Assembly: GCA_035525225.1 (NCBI GenBank)
Contig: DATLFA010000034.1
Coordinates: 62,001-126,000, forward strand
Direction: 5' to 3'
Length of the DNA: 64,000 nucleotides
Origin: DATLFA01 sp035525225
GTDB lineage: Bacteria > Actinomycetota > Acidimicrobiia > Acidimicrobiales > WLNW01
The translations under genes and the position numbers were made by a program. Position 1 is the stretch's first letter; every line of letters begins with the position of its first letter. This document shows, one piece after another, positions 1 through 7,376 of the stretch. A model generated the notes under the pieces. That model made no database searches. It saw only the letters and a list, made by a program, of their open reading frames with translations, and was not told where the DNA came from.

Positions 1-144
1 GTCAATCGGGGCATCCATCTCGTCGAGCACCTGATGCTCAAGGAGATGGCCGACGACCAGTGCTACGAGTGCTTGTTCGTCGTGGCGCCGTTGCCCGTGG
101 TCGGTGCCGCGGGAAGCCCGGTCAATCCCATCGCCATCGGCTGA
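1..144 (+). CDS. Cyclase family protein, C-terminal fragment
   Basis: The window opens inside a gene, and only the last 47 codons before a TGA are visible. The fragment ends CLFVVAPLPVVGAAGS followed by PVNPIAIG. This is typical of the C-terminus of the cyclase/kynurenine-formamidase-like family (PF04199), metal-dependent hydrolases that open or close amide or lactone bonds. The metal-binding N-terminal motifs lie outside the window, so the substrate cannot be judged. The gene runs rightward and converges on the leftward P450 gene with a 22-base gap. Confidence 0.7.
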   Translation, partial: VNRGIHLVEHLMLKEMADDQCYECLFVVAPLPVVGAAGSPVNPIAIG

Positions 145-166
145 GCACCGTCATTCAGCGTCGCGT

Positions 167-1360
167 TCAGCGCGCGGCCACGACACGCACGGGCAGATCG
201 ATGGGCCCGTTCGCGAAGAACACCGGCGTCTTGCGCGGTACCCATCCGGCGTCGGTCGTGACCTCGGCGACCCGATCGAGGAACGTTTCGAGCAACAGCT
301 GTCCTTCGAGGCGGGCCAAGCTGGCACCGGGACACACGTGCGGCCCCGCGCCGAAGGCAACGTGCTCGCGCCAGTTCGGCCGAGTGAGATCGAACCGGTC
401 GGGATCTTCGTAGGCGGCCTCGTCGCGATTGGCCGAGGCCAGCCCGAACACGACCTTTTCGCCGGGACACATCCGCGGACCGAAGACCGTCGCCTCTTGT
501 TCGACGTTGCGTATCAACATCGGGAACGGGGGATCGATCCGTAGCGATTCTTCGACCGCCCGTTCGACCAACGACCGATCGCGTTGGAGCTGCTCGAAGA
601 GTGCACGATCGGTAGCGACACGGGCGAGCAGATTGCCCAAGAGCTGCCGCGTGGTCTCGTTGCCGGCGAGGATGATGAACGCGAGTTGGGTGCGCACTTC
701 GACGGGGCTGAGTCGACGATCGTCGATGTCGGCGTCCATGAGTCGCGTCACCAGGTCGTCGGGCGGGTCTTCGCTGGCTGCACGCGAGGCGATGAGGTCG
801 TCGATGTAGCCGGCGAATTCGGGATGGGCGCCGGCCAGTCCTTCGCCCCGCTCGTTGCGATGCAGCGCCGGGTAGGTGCCGGAGACGATCTCGTCGCTCC
901 AGCGGCGGAATTGTGCCCAGTCGTTTCGCGGCACCCCGGTGAACTGCGCGATGACGTTGATCGGTATCGGCGCGGTGAGTTCGGCGACGAGTTCACCGTG
1001 TCCGCGGCGCACGATCGGCTCCATGTATTCCTCGCACAGCTCGCGTACGAACGGCTCGAGCCGCACCGAACGGTGATGCGCGACGGCGCCGTTGATGACA
1101 CGGCGGATACGGCCATGGCGCGCGCCCGCGATCTCGCTGATGAACTTCTGTTCTTCGGGCACGACGACGCCGGGGGCACGAAAGCTGGCGACGAAGGTGT
1201 CGACCAGCTTGCTCGCGGTGACGACGTCTTCGAGCCGAGCCAGGTACCAGCCCATGGGGATGCGCGCGACCGGGCATTGTGCCCGCATCTCGGCGAACAG
1301 TTCGTGGGGCACCGATTCGCCCGAGGTGTACGGGTCGAAGTCGACGATGTCCGTGCTCAT
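167..1360 (-). CDS. Cytochrome P450
   Basis: A 397-residue soluble bacterial P450, a normal length for the family. The visible signatures are the I-helix oxygen-binding motif AGNETT (about residues 232-237), the K-helix ExxR (E271-R274) and the heme loop FGAGPHVCPG with the proximal ligand Cys343. It needs a ferredoxin and reductase partner, and neither is encoded nearby. Its ATG overlaps the stop of the upstream amidohydrolase by 4 bases (ATGA), so the two are probably translationally coupled. It is clearly paralogous to the P450 at 43536-44723, sharing for example the VVVPEE and RHG-RR-IN segments. The substrate is unknown. Confidence 0.95.
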   Translation of the reverse strand: MSTDIVDFDPYTSGESVPHELFAEMRAQCPVARIPMGWYLARLEDVVTASKLVDTFVASFRAPGVVVPEEQKFISEIAGARHGRIRRVINGAVAHHRSVRLEPFVRELCEEYMEPIVRRGHGELVAELTAPIPINVIAQFTGVPRNDWAQFRRWSDEIVSGTYPALHRNERGEGLAGAHPEFAGYIDDLIASRAASEDPPDDLVTRLMDADIDDRRLSPVEVRTQLAFIILAGNETTRQLLGNLLARVATDRALFEQLQRDRSLVERAVEESLRIDPPFPMLIRNVEQEATVFGPRMCPGEKVVFGLASANRDEAAYEDPDRFDLTRPNWREHVAFGAGPHVCPGASLARLEGQLLLETFLDRVAEVTTDAGWVPRKTPVFFANGPIDLPVRVVAAR

Positions 1361-2400
1361 CCGAGCAGCCGTTTGCCGTAGAGGGCGAGTGCGTTGTCGC
1401 GCAGCAGACGTTGCTTCGCGCCGGCGTCGACGTCATCGCGATTGCGCACCAAGTCGACCGCGCCGGGGAAGGTGCAATCGACGTGGGGGTAGTCCGAGGC
1501 GAACACCACCGCGCCGGGTCCGACGAAGTCGATCGCCGCGCCGAGGCACGCTTCGTCGGGTTCGCACGACCAGAAGATGCGTTCTTCGGCGGCATAGCGG
1601 GCGATGAGCTTGGAAGGTTTCTCGGAGATGAACGGCGACGCGTAGGGCGCGAGTTCGTGGTGCTCGTCGAGCCGGTCGACCCACCAGGGAAGCCAACCCA
1701 CGCCCGCTTCGAGCAGCGCGACGCGCAGACGATCGAAGCGTTCGAGGACACCGCCGCAGACGAGGTCCATCGTCGCCATCTGGATGGAGAGCGGGAACGC
1801 CACCGCGTGGCGCCGGGAGTGGGTCTGGTAGCGCTGCGAGAGGAAGTCGCCGACGGCGCCGGTGCCGTGCACCAACAGCGGCACGTCGAGGTCTTGCAGC
1901 AATTGGTAGAGCTCGAAGAAGCGCGGATCGTCGAGGGAGTAGTGGTCGGTGCAGGGGTTGAGTACGACGCCGACTGCATCGCGCGCCTCCACGGCGCGCT
2001 TCGCCTCGGCGCACGCGGCGTCGATGTCGTGCAACACGACCCACGCTGCGGGCTTGAGCCGGTTGCGATCTTCACCGCAGTACTTGGCGAGCCAATCGTT
2101 GAACGCGCGGGCGATGGCGGGTTCGAGCCGTCGATCACCGGCGCTGACCGAGCTCGGCCCGCGGCTCGAACCGAACAGCACCGCGAGATCGATCTCGTCG
2201 GTGTTCATATCCGCCAGCCGGGCGCGCGGGTCCCACGCGCCGGCGTGTGTGGAGGATCCGTGTCCGACCAGGTCGAACCAACGTTTCGCGGACATGGCGA
2301 CGTCGGTACCGTCGGTCCCGCCGATGGCACGCGCCCAATCGAGCACCAACGCGGGCTCGACGTGTCCGTCGGCATCGATCACTTGCGGTGATGTGGGCAT
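1357..2400 (-). CDS. Amidohydrolase family 2 protein
   Basis: A 347-residue member of the amidohydrolase_2 family (PF04909), TIM-barrel metal-dependent hydrolases or decarboxylases. The N-terminus has IDADGHVEP, the metal-ligand strand of this group. Near the C-terminus is ASDYPHVD, the conserved Asp-containing strand. I chose the ATG at 2400 because it places IDADGHVEP close to the start. A second ATG lies seven codons upstream, and a longer reading would run through an inverted repeat at 2422-2485. It is followed by a P450 with a 4-base overlap, the same gene order as at 42296-44723. Confidence 0.85.
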   Translation of the reverse strand: MPTSPQVIDADGHVEPALVLDWARAIGGTDGTDVAMSAKRWFDLVGHGSSTHAGAWDPRARLADMNTDEIDLAVLFGSSRGPSSVSAGDRRLEPAIARAFNDWLAKYCGEDRNRLKPAAWVVLHDIDAACAEAKRAVEARDAVGVVLNPCTDHYSLDDPRFFELYQLLQDLDVPLLVHGTGAVGDFLSQRYQTHSRRHAVAFPLSIQMATMDLVCGGVLERFDRLRVALLEAGVGWLPWWVDRLDEHHELAPYASPFISEKPSKLIARYAAEERIFWSCEPDEACLGAAIDFVGPGAVVFASDYPHVDCTFPGAVDLVRNRDDVDAGAKQRLLRDNALALYGKRLLG

Positions 2401-2421
2401 CCGGCGATCGTACGTCGGCAT

Positions 2422-2485
2422 CCGTTCTCGCAGCATGACCGCTGGCGCGACCTGCGCATACGCGCCAATTGTGCTGCGAGAACGG
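2422..2485. repeat. Dispersed inverted repeat, copy 1 (variant interior)
   Basis: The outer arms (2422-2435 and 2472-2485) are 14-base perfect inverted repeats, CCGTTCTCGCAGCA and its complement. A second, inner pair lies between them (2442-2448 and 2461-2467). The outer arm matches that of the repeats near 20116, 50554 and 61251, but the interior differs. It lies just after the stop of the CoA-transferase gene and before the amidohydrolase start, so it could act as a terminator or a REP-like element. Confidence 0.7.
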
Positions 2486-2494
2486 GGATTCTGG

Positions 2495-3739
2495 TCAGCC
2501 GATGACGTTGGCGGCGCGGAGGCGGGCGATCTCGTCGGGGTCGAGGTCGATCTCGGCGGCGAGTACGTCGTCGGTGTGTTCACCGAGCCACGGCACGCGC
2601 GTCTCGGGCCCTTCGGCGACTTTCGACATCTTCACCGGATTGCCCGGCGTCAGGATGGGCTCGGCGACGCCGTCGCTGCGCGGCATCTCGACGATCATGT
2701 TGTGCGCGTGCACGTGCTGGTCGGCGATCACGTCGCCGGGCGTGTGCACCGGCCCGACTGCTACACCGGCGGCCCCGAACTCGACACACACCTCGTGGCG
2801 AGTGCGCGTCGACGCCCATTGCTCGATCGCAGGGCGGATGACGTCGTCGAGGCGCGCCAGCCAGTCGGCCGGCCCTACCAGATCGGCGTCGCCGATCCAT
2901 TCGGGATGGCCGATGGTCGTCGCCAGCGCGCGGAAGTGCGCGGCGCGCCCGCACATCATGACGAAGTATCCGTCGGCCGCCTTGAACGCGTGGTTGATCG
3001 TCGGCACCACGAGGGCGTTGGCGATGCCCATCGACCAGTAGTTGATGCCGGCGTCGGCCATGGCGACCATCGAGTCGTACAGCGCGACGTCGACGTATTG
3101 ACCGTCGCCCATGAGATCGCGATGGCGCAGCGCGGCGAGGATGCCGAACGCGGCGAACAGCGCGGTACCCGTATCGCCGATCGCACCCATCGGCGACGGC
3201 ACCGGCGCGACATCAGGCGGCCGCTTGAACTCGTAGAGGCTGGCCATGGCCTCGGCGATGTGGGCGTAGGCCGACCAGCCGGCGTAGGGCGTGGGCGTGG
3301 TGTTGCCGAAGCCCGACACCGACACGTAGATCACCTTCGGATGCACCGCCGCGATGTCGTCGTAGCCGAGGCGCAGCCGCTGCATCGTGCCGCCACGGAA
3401 GTTCTCGGCGACGATGTCGAATCGGGGTGCGAGGCGCAGGATCAACTCGCGGCCTTCATCACTCTTCAAGTCGATGCACACGCTGCGCTTGCCGAGGTTG
3501 TTGCGGAGGTAGGTGCAGCCGACCGCTCGGCCCCATGGATCCTCCATCGCCGGTAGGGTCGTGCGGCCGGACTCACCTTCGCCGGGCAGCTCGACCTTGA
3601 CGACATCGGCGCCGAGGCGAGCCAGCAGTTGCGTCGCGTACGGCAGCGCCTGTTGTTGCTCGAGGGCCAACACGCGCACGCCGTCGAGTGGTTTGCCGAA
3701 TCGACTGCGTTCGGGATGTGCGACATCGCCGAGTTTCAT
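2495..3739 (-). CDS. CaiB/BaiF (class III) CoA-transferase
   Basis: A 414-residue class III CoA-transferase (PF02515), an enzyme that moves CoA between carboxylic acids. The N-terminal region has LLARLGADVVKVE, then LGKRSVCIDLK and VSVSGFG, all standard family blocks. The ATG at 3739 is favoured by a strong GGAGG site just upstream on the coding strand. Where many members carry the catalytic Asp before a QA or EA stretch, this protein reads GWSAYAHIAEA, so the usual Asp is not obvious. It sits 22 bases behind the SDR and probably shares its transcript. Confidence 0.88.
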   Translation of the reverse strand: MKLGDVAHPERSRFGKPLDGVRVLALEQQQALPYATQLLARLGADVVKVELPGEGESGRTTLPAMEDPWGRAVGCTYLRNNLGKRSVCIDLKSDEGRELILRLAPRFDIVAENFRGGTMQRLRLGYDDIAAVHPKVIYVSVSGFGNTTPTPYAGWSAYAHIAEAMASLYEFKRPPDVAPVPSPMGAIGDTGTALFAAFGILAALRHRDLMGDGQYVDVALYDSMVAMADAGINYWSMGIANALVVPTINHAFKAADGYFVMMCGRAAHFRALATTIGHPEWIGDADLVGPADWLARLDDVIRPAIEQWASTRTRHEVCVEFGAAGVAVGPVHTPGDVIADQHVHAHNMIVEMPRSDGVAEPILTPGNPVKMSKVAEGPETRVPWLGEHTDDVLAAEIDLDPDEIARLRAANVIG

Positions 3740-3761
3740 GACTGACCTCCGAAATGTTGCA

Positions 3762-4532
3762 TCAAATTCCGTACCCGCCGTCGACATCGAGCATCTGCCC
3801 GCTGATGAAGTCGGCTCGATCGCTGGCGAGAAAGCACACCGCTTCGGCGATGTCGATCGCGTCGCCGAACCGGCGCAGCGCGATGTTCCGCCGAGTGACG
3901 GCGAGTGCTTCGTCATCGAGATCACCCGACGCCATCAGCCGCTGCGCCATGCCGCCGGTCAACATGCCGGGGCCGACGCAGTTGGCGCGGATGCCGAAGC
4001 GTCCTTCTTCGGCGGCGAACGCGCGCACGAGGGCTTCGATCGCGCCCTTCGGCCCCGCCGAGAGCCCGTCACGAACGGGATACCGCCGCGTCGCCGCGGT
4101 CGTCACCGCGATGAGGCTGCCCTGTGTCGCTCGCAGATGGGGCAGCGCAGGCTGCACGAGGTTGAAGAACGCGACGACCTCTGCCTCGATCTGCTGGCGA
4201 AAGCGGGCCGGCTCGACCCGGCTCAGGTGGATCTGCGGCACATGCGGTCCGGCCGCGTGGACCAGTGTGTGGATGCCGTCGAATTCGGCGACCACATCGA
4301 CGAGGAAGGCGCTGGTTGCCGCCTCGTCGACCATGTCGAGCGGCCACGCGCGTCCGCGGCGGCCGCTCTGTTCGATGTCGGCGACCACCGCGGCGGCGGC
4401 GTCGGCGTTGCGGTGGTAGGTGAGCGCAACGTCGCTGCCGCGCTCGGCGAGGAGACGGCAGATCGCCGCACCGATGCCACCGCTGCCCCCGGTGACCACC
4501 GCCACGCCCGTCCGTGTACCGAAATCGTCCAT
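3762..4532 (-). CDS. SDR family oxidoreductase with altered active site
   Basis: A 256-residue short-chain dehydrogenase/reductase. The nucleotide-binding motif TGGSGGIG is near residue 14 and the C-terminus ends in the usual VDGGYGI. At the catalytic YxxxK position the protein reads SAGPK, so the Lys is kept but the Tyr is replaced by Ser. A Tyr a little upstream (RRYPVRD) might substitute. The ATG at 4532 gives a standard N-terminus. It heads the leftward group SDR, CoA-transferase, amidohydrolase, P450. An NAD(P)H-dependent role is inferred from the fold only. Confidence 0.85.
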   Translation of the reverse strand: MDDFGTRTGVAVVTGGSGGIGAAICRLLAERGSDVALTYHRNADAAAAVVADIEQSGRRGRAWPLDMVDEAATSAFLVDVVAEFDGIHTLVHAAGPHVPQIHLSRVEPARFRQQIEAEVVAFFNLVQPALPHLRATQGSLIAVTTAATRRYPVRDGLSAGPKGAIEALVRAFAAEEGRFGIRANCVGPGMLTGGMAQRLMASGDLDDEALAVTRRNIALRRFGDAIDIAEAVCFLASDRADFISGQMLDVDGGYGI

Positions 4533-4586
4533 GGTGCTTCGTAGGGCCGTGGCGGGACCGACGCCAACCCGTGCCATCCGGGTCCT

Positions 4587-4650
4587 ACCTTCCCGCTCCG
4601 CCGAGGGCCGCTCGGGCCACCTTCCCGCTCCGCCGAGGGCCGCTCGGGCC
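4587..4650. repeat. Perfect 32-bp tandem duplication in intergenic DNA
   Basis: Two identical 32-base units, 4587-4618 and 4619-4650, lie between the leftward SDR and the group II intron. Each unit ends in GGGCCGCTCGGGCC, which recurs in other intergenic regions here (near 20950, 26155 and 55218). The second copy can pair with downstream bases: GCCGAG at 4632-4637 with CTCGGC at 4656-4661. Confidence 0.85.
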
Positions 4651-4651
4651 C

Positions 4652-4657
4652 TACGCT
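4652..4657 (+). promoter_or_regulatory. Possible -10 element of an intron-interrupted leaderless gene
   Basis: TACGCT fits the actinobacterial TANNNT -10 pattern and lies six bases before an ATG at 4664. Transcription would then begin at or near that ATG. The 34 bases from the ATG to the intron (4664-4697) may be the 5' exon of the SDR gene now at 6615. This rests on position and pattern only. Confidence 0.3.
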
Positions 4658-5166
4658 CGGCGCATGTTGCGTCCTGAAAGTTGGACCAGACCAGCGGGTG
4701 CGAGTCCCGTCCGGGTAGGCGCCGACGCGCCCGGTAGCAGGCCCCGGTTCGTGATTGAGAGGTTGCGGGCTGAGCGGGGTGTCAAGAGCCTCTGTTTGGA
4801 GGGAGCAAGCGTGCGGGCCGCAGCGTTACGCGAATTCTGCAGCCTCGTCAGATTTACAACGGAGAAGCCGAGCCGCTCATGTCACGGTGAAGGCCATGTC
4901 TGTCTGGTGCGTGTCGGAGATGCACTTGGCGGGTTCTTCCGGGGTACGGGAAGTGGCACGTACGCATGGTTTGGTTCGGAACAGGAGAGGCCCGTCTGCG
5001 CAGCTTTGTCAGCGAAGACCGGATGTATAAGCCAGTGGTGAAGTCATCTGGAGTGCAGCGGGAGTCCGACGGGGTCGTAGTACCGCAGATCGCCGTGCAA
5101 CGGAACACGGTGGGAGGGAAGGGCCCCGGCTTCGGGCGTGCTGGTGATGGGGGTAAGCGTGAGGGC

Positions 5167-6507
5167 ATGGCCGGGTCTGCCCGGTCCAATCACCCCCGCA
5201 AGCGTGAGCGTGCGGTGAAAGTGCGACAACTCCAGAATCGGCTATGGGCTGCTGCCAAGCAGTCTGAGGGGCGACGTTTCCATGCTCTGTATGACCGTGT
5301 CTACAGGAGTAACGTCTTGTGGGAGGCGTGGGAACGTGTGCGTGAGAACCGTGGTGCTGCTGGGGTCGACAGGATCACAGTGGCTGCGGTGGAGGACTTC
5401 GGGGTTCATCGAATGTTGGATGAGCTTGCCGGGGATCTTCGTGCAGGTAGGTATCGTCCGTCGCCGGTGCGACGGGTGGAGATCCCTAAGCCGGATGGCC
5501 GGAAGCGGCCGTTGGGTATTCCGACTGTTCGTGATCGGGTCGCGCAGCAGGCCGTGAAGATCGTGCTCGAGCCGCTGTTCGAGGCTGACTTTATGGCGTG
5601 CAGTTTCGGGTTCCGCCCGAAGCGTTCGGCTACTGATGCGATGGAAGCGATCCGGGTGGCGTTCCCGCAAGGCAATCAGTTTGTCTTCGAGGCTGACATT
5701 CAGGATTTCTTCGGGTCGATCGATCATGACCGGCTGATGGCGCTCGTGGATCGTCGGGTGTCGGATCGTCGGGTGCTCAAACTGGTCCGTCAATGGTTGA
5801 CGGTTGGGGTGTTGGTCGATGGTGTGCACCATGAGACGGTCACGGGCACTCCGCAGGGTGGGGTGATCTCACCGTTGTTGGCCAACATCTTCTTGGATGC
5901 GTTCGATCACGTCTGGGCGCAGCGTGGCACCGGGAAACTTGTCCGTTACGCGGATGACTTCGTGGTGCTGTGCAAAACCCGAGCCCAGGCCGAGGACGCA
6001 CATCGTCTCGCGAGCGAGATGCTGGGCGAGCTCGGTTTGAGGTTGCATCCCGACAAGACCCGTGTGGTCGATCTGCGGGATGGGCGCGAAGGGTTCGATT
6101 TCCTTGGTTGCCATTTTCGGGCTCGGATGTCGGGACGCTTGTGGGAGCAGCAACGCATCGTGCGTTACTACCTGCACCGCTGGCCCTCGGCCCGGTCGAT
6201 GAAACGGGCACGCCAACGGATCAAGGACCTGACCAGCCGGAAACGTGTCGGTGATGACCTGCCGGTCGTCATCGGCGAGTTGAACCAGTTCCTTCGGGGA
6301 TGGGGCAACTACTCCCGCACCGGGAACGCCGCCAACAAGTTCGTCCAACTCGACCGTCACGTCGTGTGGCGGTTGAAACGGTTGCTGATCAAGAAGCGTG
6401 GGCGCAACCTACGCGCTCGACAAGCGGACCGCTGGACACCGTCCTGGTTCCATGACCAGGGCCTGCATCGACTCATGGGCACCATCCGCTACCCGAAGGC
6501 CGCGTAA
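5167..6507 (+). CDS. ltrA: Group II intron reverse transcriptase/maturase
   Basis: The intron-encoded protein copies intron RNA into DNA during retrohoming and helps splicing. Reverse transcriptase blocks are clear: RPLGIPTVRDRVAQQA, the TPQGGVISPLL block and the catalytic YADD. They are followed by the maturase domain X segment FLRGWGNYSRTGN. The C-terminus ends HRLMGTIRYPKAA with no HNH endonuclease domain, so it is an En-minus type. I prefer the ATG at 5167 (446 residues). The frame stays open upstream to 4966, but that stretch would be intron RNA structure. It lies wholly inside the intron. Confidence 0.93.
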   Translation: MAGSARSNHPRKRERAVKVRQLQNRLWAAAKQSEGRRFHALYDRVYRSNVLWEAWERVRENRGAAGVDRITVAAVEDFGVHRMLDELAGDLRAGRYRPSPVRRVEIPKPDGRKRPLGIPTVRDRVAQQAVKIVLEPLFEADFMACSFGFRPKRSATDAMEAIRVAFPQGNQFVFEADIQDFFGSIDHDRLMALVDRRVSDRRVLKLVRQWLTVGVLVDGVHHETVTGTPQGGVISPLLANIFLDAFDHVWAQRGTGKLVRYADDFVVLCKTRAQAEDAHRLASEMLGELGLRLHPDKTRVVDLRDGREGFDFLGCHFRARMSGRLWEQQRIVRYYLHRWPSARSMKRARQRIKDLTSRKRVGDDLPVVIGELNQFLRGWGNYSRTGNAANKFVQLDRHVVWRLKRLLIKKRGRNLRARQADRWTPSWFHDQGLHRLMGTIRYPKAA

Positions 6508-6529
6508 CTATGTCCAGACGCACGAAGGT

Positions 6530-6562
6530 AAGCCGTGTGCGGGAAAACCGCACGCACGGATT
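6530..6562 (+). ncRNA. Group II intron domain V
   Basis: A 30-odd-base hairpin starting with the AGC catalytic triad. The lower stem is CCGT/ACGG, there is a two-base bulge on the 3' side (6554-6555), and the upper stem GTGCGG/CCGCAC is capped by a GA-rich loop. This is the diagnostic layout of the catalytic core of group II introns. It lies 22 bases after the maturase stop codon. Confidence 0.88.
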
Positions 6563-6614
6563 GAAAGGGGGATGGGGAAACGGACCGGCAACGGCACCGC
6601 GCCCCTGACTACCA

Positions 6615-7376
6615 ATGGATCGATTCAGTCTCCGCGGCAAGGTCGCGATCGTCACCGGCGGCAGCAAAGGCATCGGCCGGGCGTTGGCACTCGGGTTCGC
6701 CGAGGCAGGCGCGGCAGTCGTCGTGTCGAGCCGAACGCTCGACGATTGTGCGGCGGTCGTTGCCGAGATCGAAAAGGGCGGTGGCGCGGCGCTCGCGGTC
6801 GCGTGCGATGTCGGTGATCTCTCGACCCATGCCGCGCTGCTCGAAGCGACCATCGCCCGTTTCGGGCGACTCGACATCCTCGTGAACAACGCGGGCGTGC
6901 TCAAACCGCACTTCACCCTGAGGGTCAGCCCCGCGGAACTCGATCAGCTCATCGCCGTCAATCTCAAGGGACCGCTGTTCCTTTCGATCGCGGCGATGCC
7001 CCACCTCGAGGCCGACGGCGGCGGTTCGATCGTCAACATCGGCGCACTCGGCGCGTCGCAGCCGATGGAGGGCATCGGCGCGTACTGCGCGGTCAAGGCG
7101 GCCATGGCCAATTGGAGCAACACGATGGGCCGCGAGTGGGCCGCGCGTGGCGTGCGGGTCAACGTCCTCGTGCCGGGCACCATTGCCACCGACATGATCC
7201 TGCCCGTCGACCCGGCAAAACGGGAGGCGTTCGTCCTCGACATGAGCAAGCAGAATGTGTTCGGGCGCATCGGCGAGCCCGAGGATCTGGTGGGCGCGGC
7301 AATCTATCTCGCGAGCGACGCGTCGGGGTTCATGACCAGTCGATCGGTGTTCGTCGACGGAGGGATGTTGCGATGA
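6615..7376 (+). CDS. SDR family oxidoreductase
   Basis: A 253-residue classical short-chain dehydrogenase/reductase. It has the cofactor motif TGGSKGIG near residue 14, the structural NNAG motif and the catalytic YCAVK (Tyr and Lys), and it ends FVDGGMLR. It overlaps the amidase start by 4 bases, so the two are coupled. The ATG lies only two or three bases after the predicted end of the group II intron, leaving no room for its own leader. Translation either starts within intron-derived RNA, or the spliced message adds 12 codons from an upstream ATG at 4664. Confidence 0.92.
   Translation: MDRFSLRGKVAIVTGGSKGIGRALALGFAEAGAAVVVSSRTLDDCAAVVAEIEKGGGAALAVACDVGDLSTHAALLEATIARFGRLDILVNNAGVLKPHFTLRVSPAELDQLIAVNLKGPLFLSIAAMPHLEADGGGSIVNIGALGASQPMEGIGAYCAVKAAMANWSNTMGREWAARGVRVNVLVPGTIATDMILPVDPAKREAFVLDMSKQNVFGRIGEPEDLVGAAIYLASDASGFMTSRSVFVDGGMLR

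Larger units (their letters stand above)
4698..6612 (+). mobile_element. Group II intron (retroelement)
   Basis: The element begins with GTGCGAG, matching the GUGYG 5' splice consensus. It encodes a reverse transcriptase/maturase (5167-6507) and ends with a recognisable domain V (6530-6562) and a domain VI-like stem (about 6566-6612) finishing in GACTAC. The total is about 1.9 kb, normal for a bacterial group II intron. The 5' boundary is fairly secure. The 3' boundary is uncertain by a few bases, because the presumed branch A at 6608 is closer to the end than the usual 7-8 bases. It is inserted directly in front of an SDR start codon. Confidence 0.88.

Noticed and set aside
4514..5041. Open frame of 175 codons spanning the intron's 5' boundary
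   Set aside because: It runs through the structured RNA part of the group II intron and has no family resemblance. Only its first 12 codons might be used, after splicing.
4966..5166. N-terminal extension of the intron reverse transcriptase
   Set aside because: The extra 67 residues fall in intron RNA domains, and the first conserved maturase sequence begins after the ATG at 5167.
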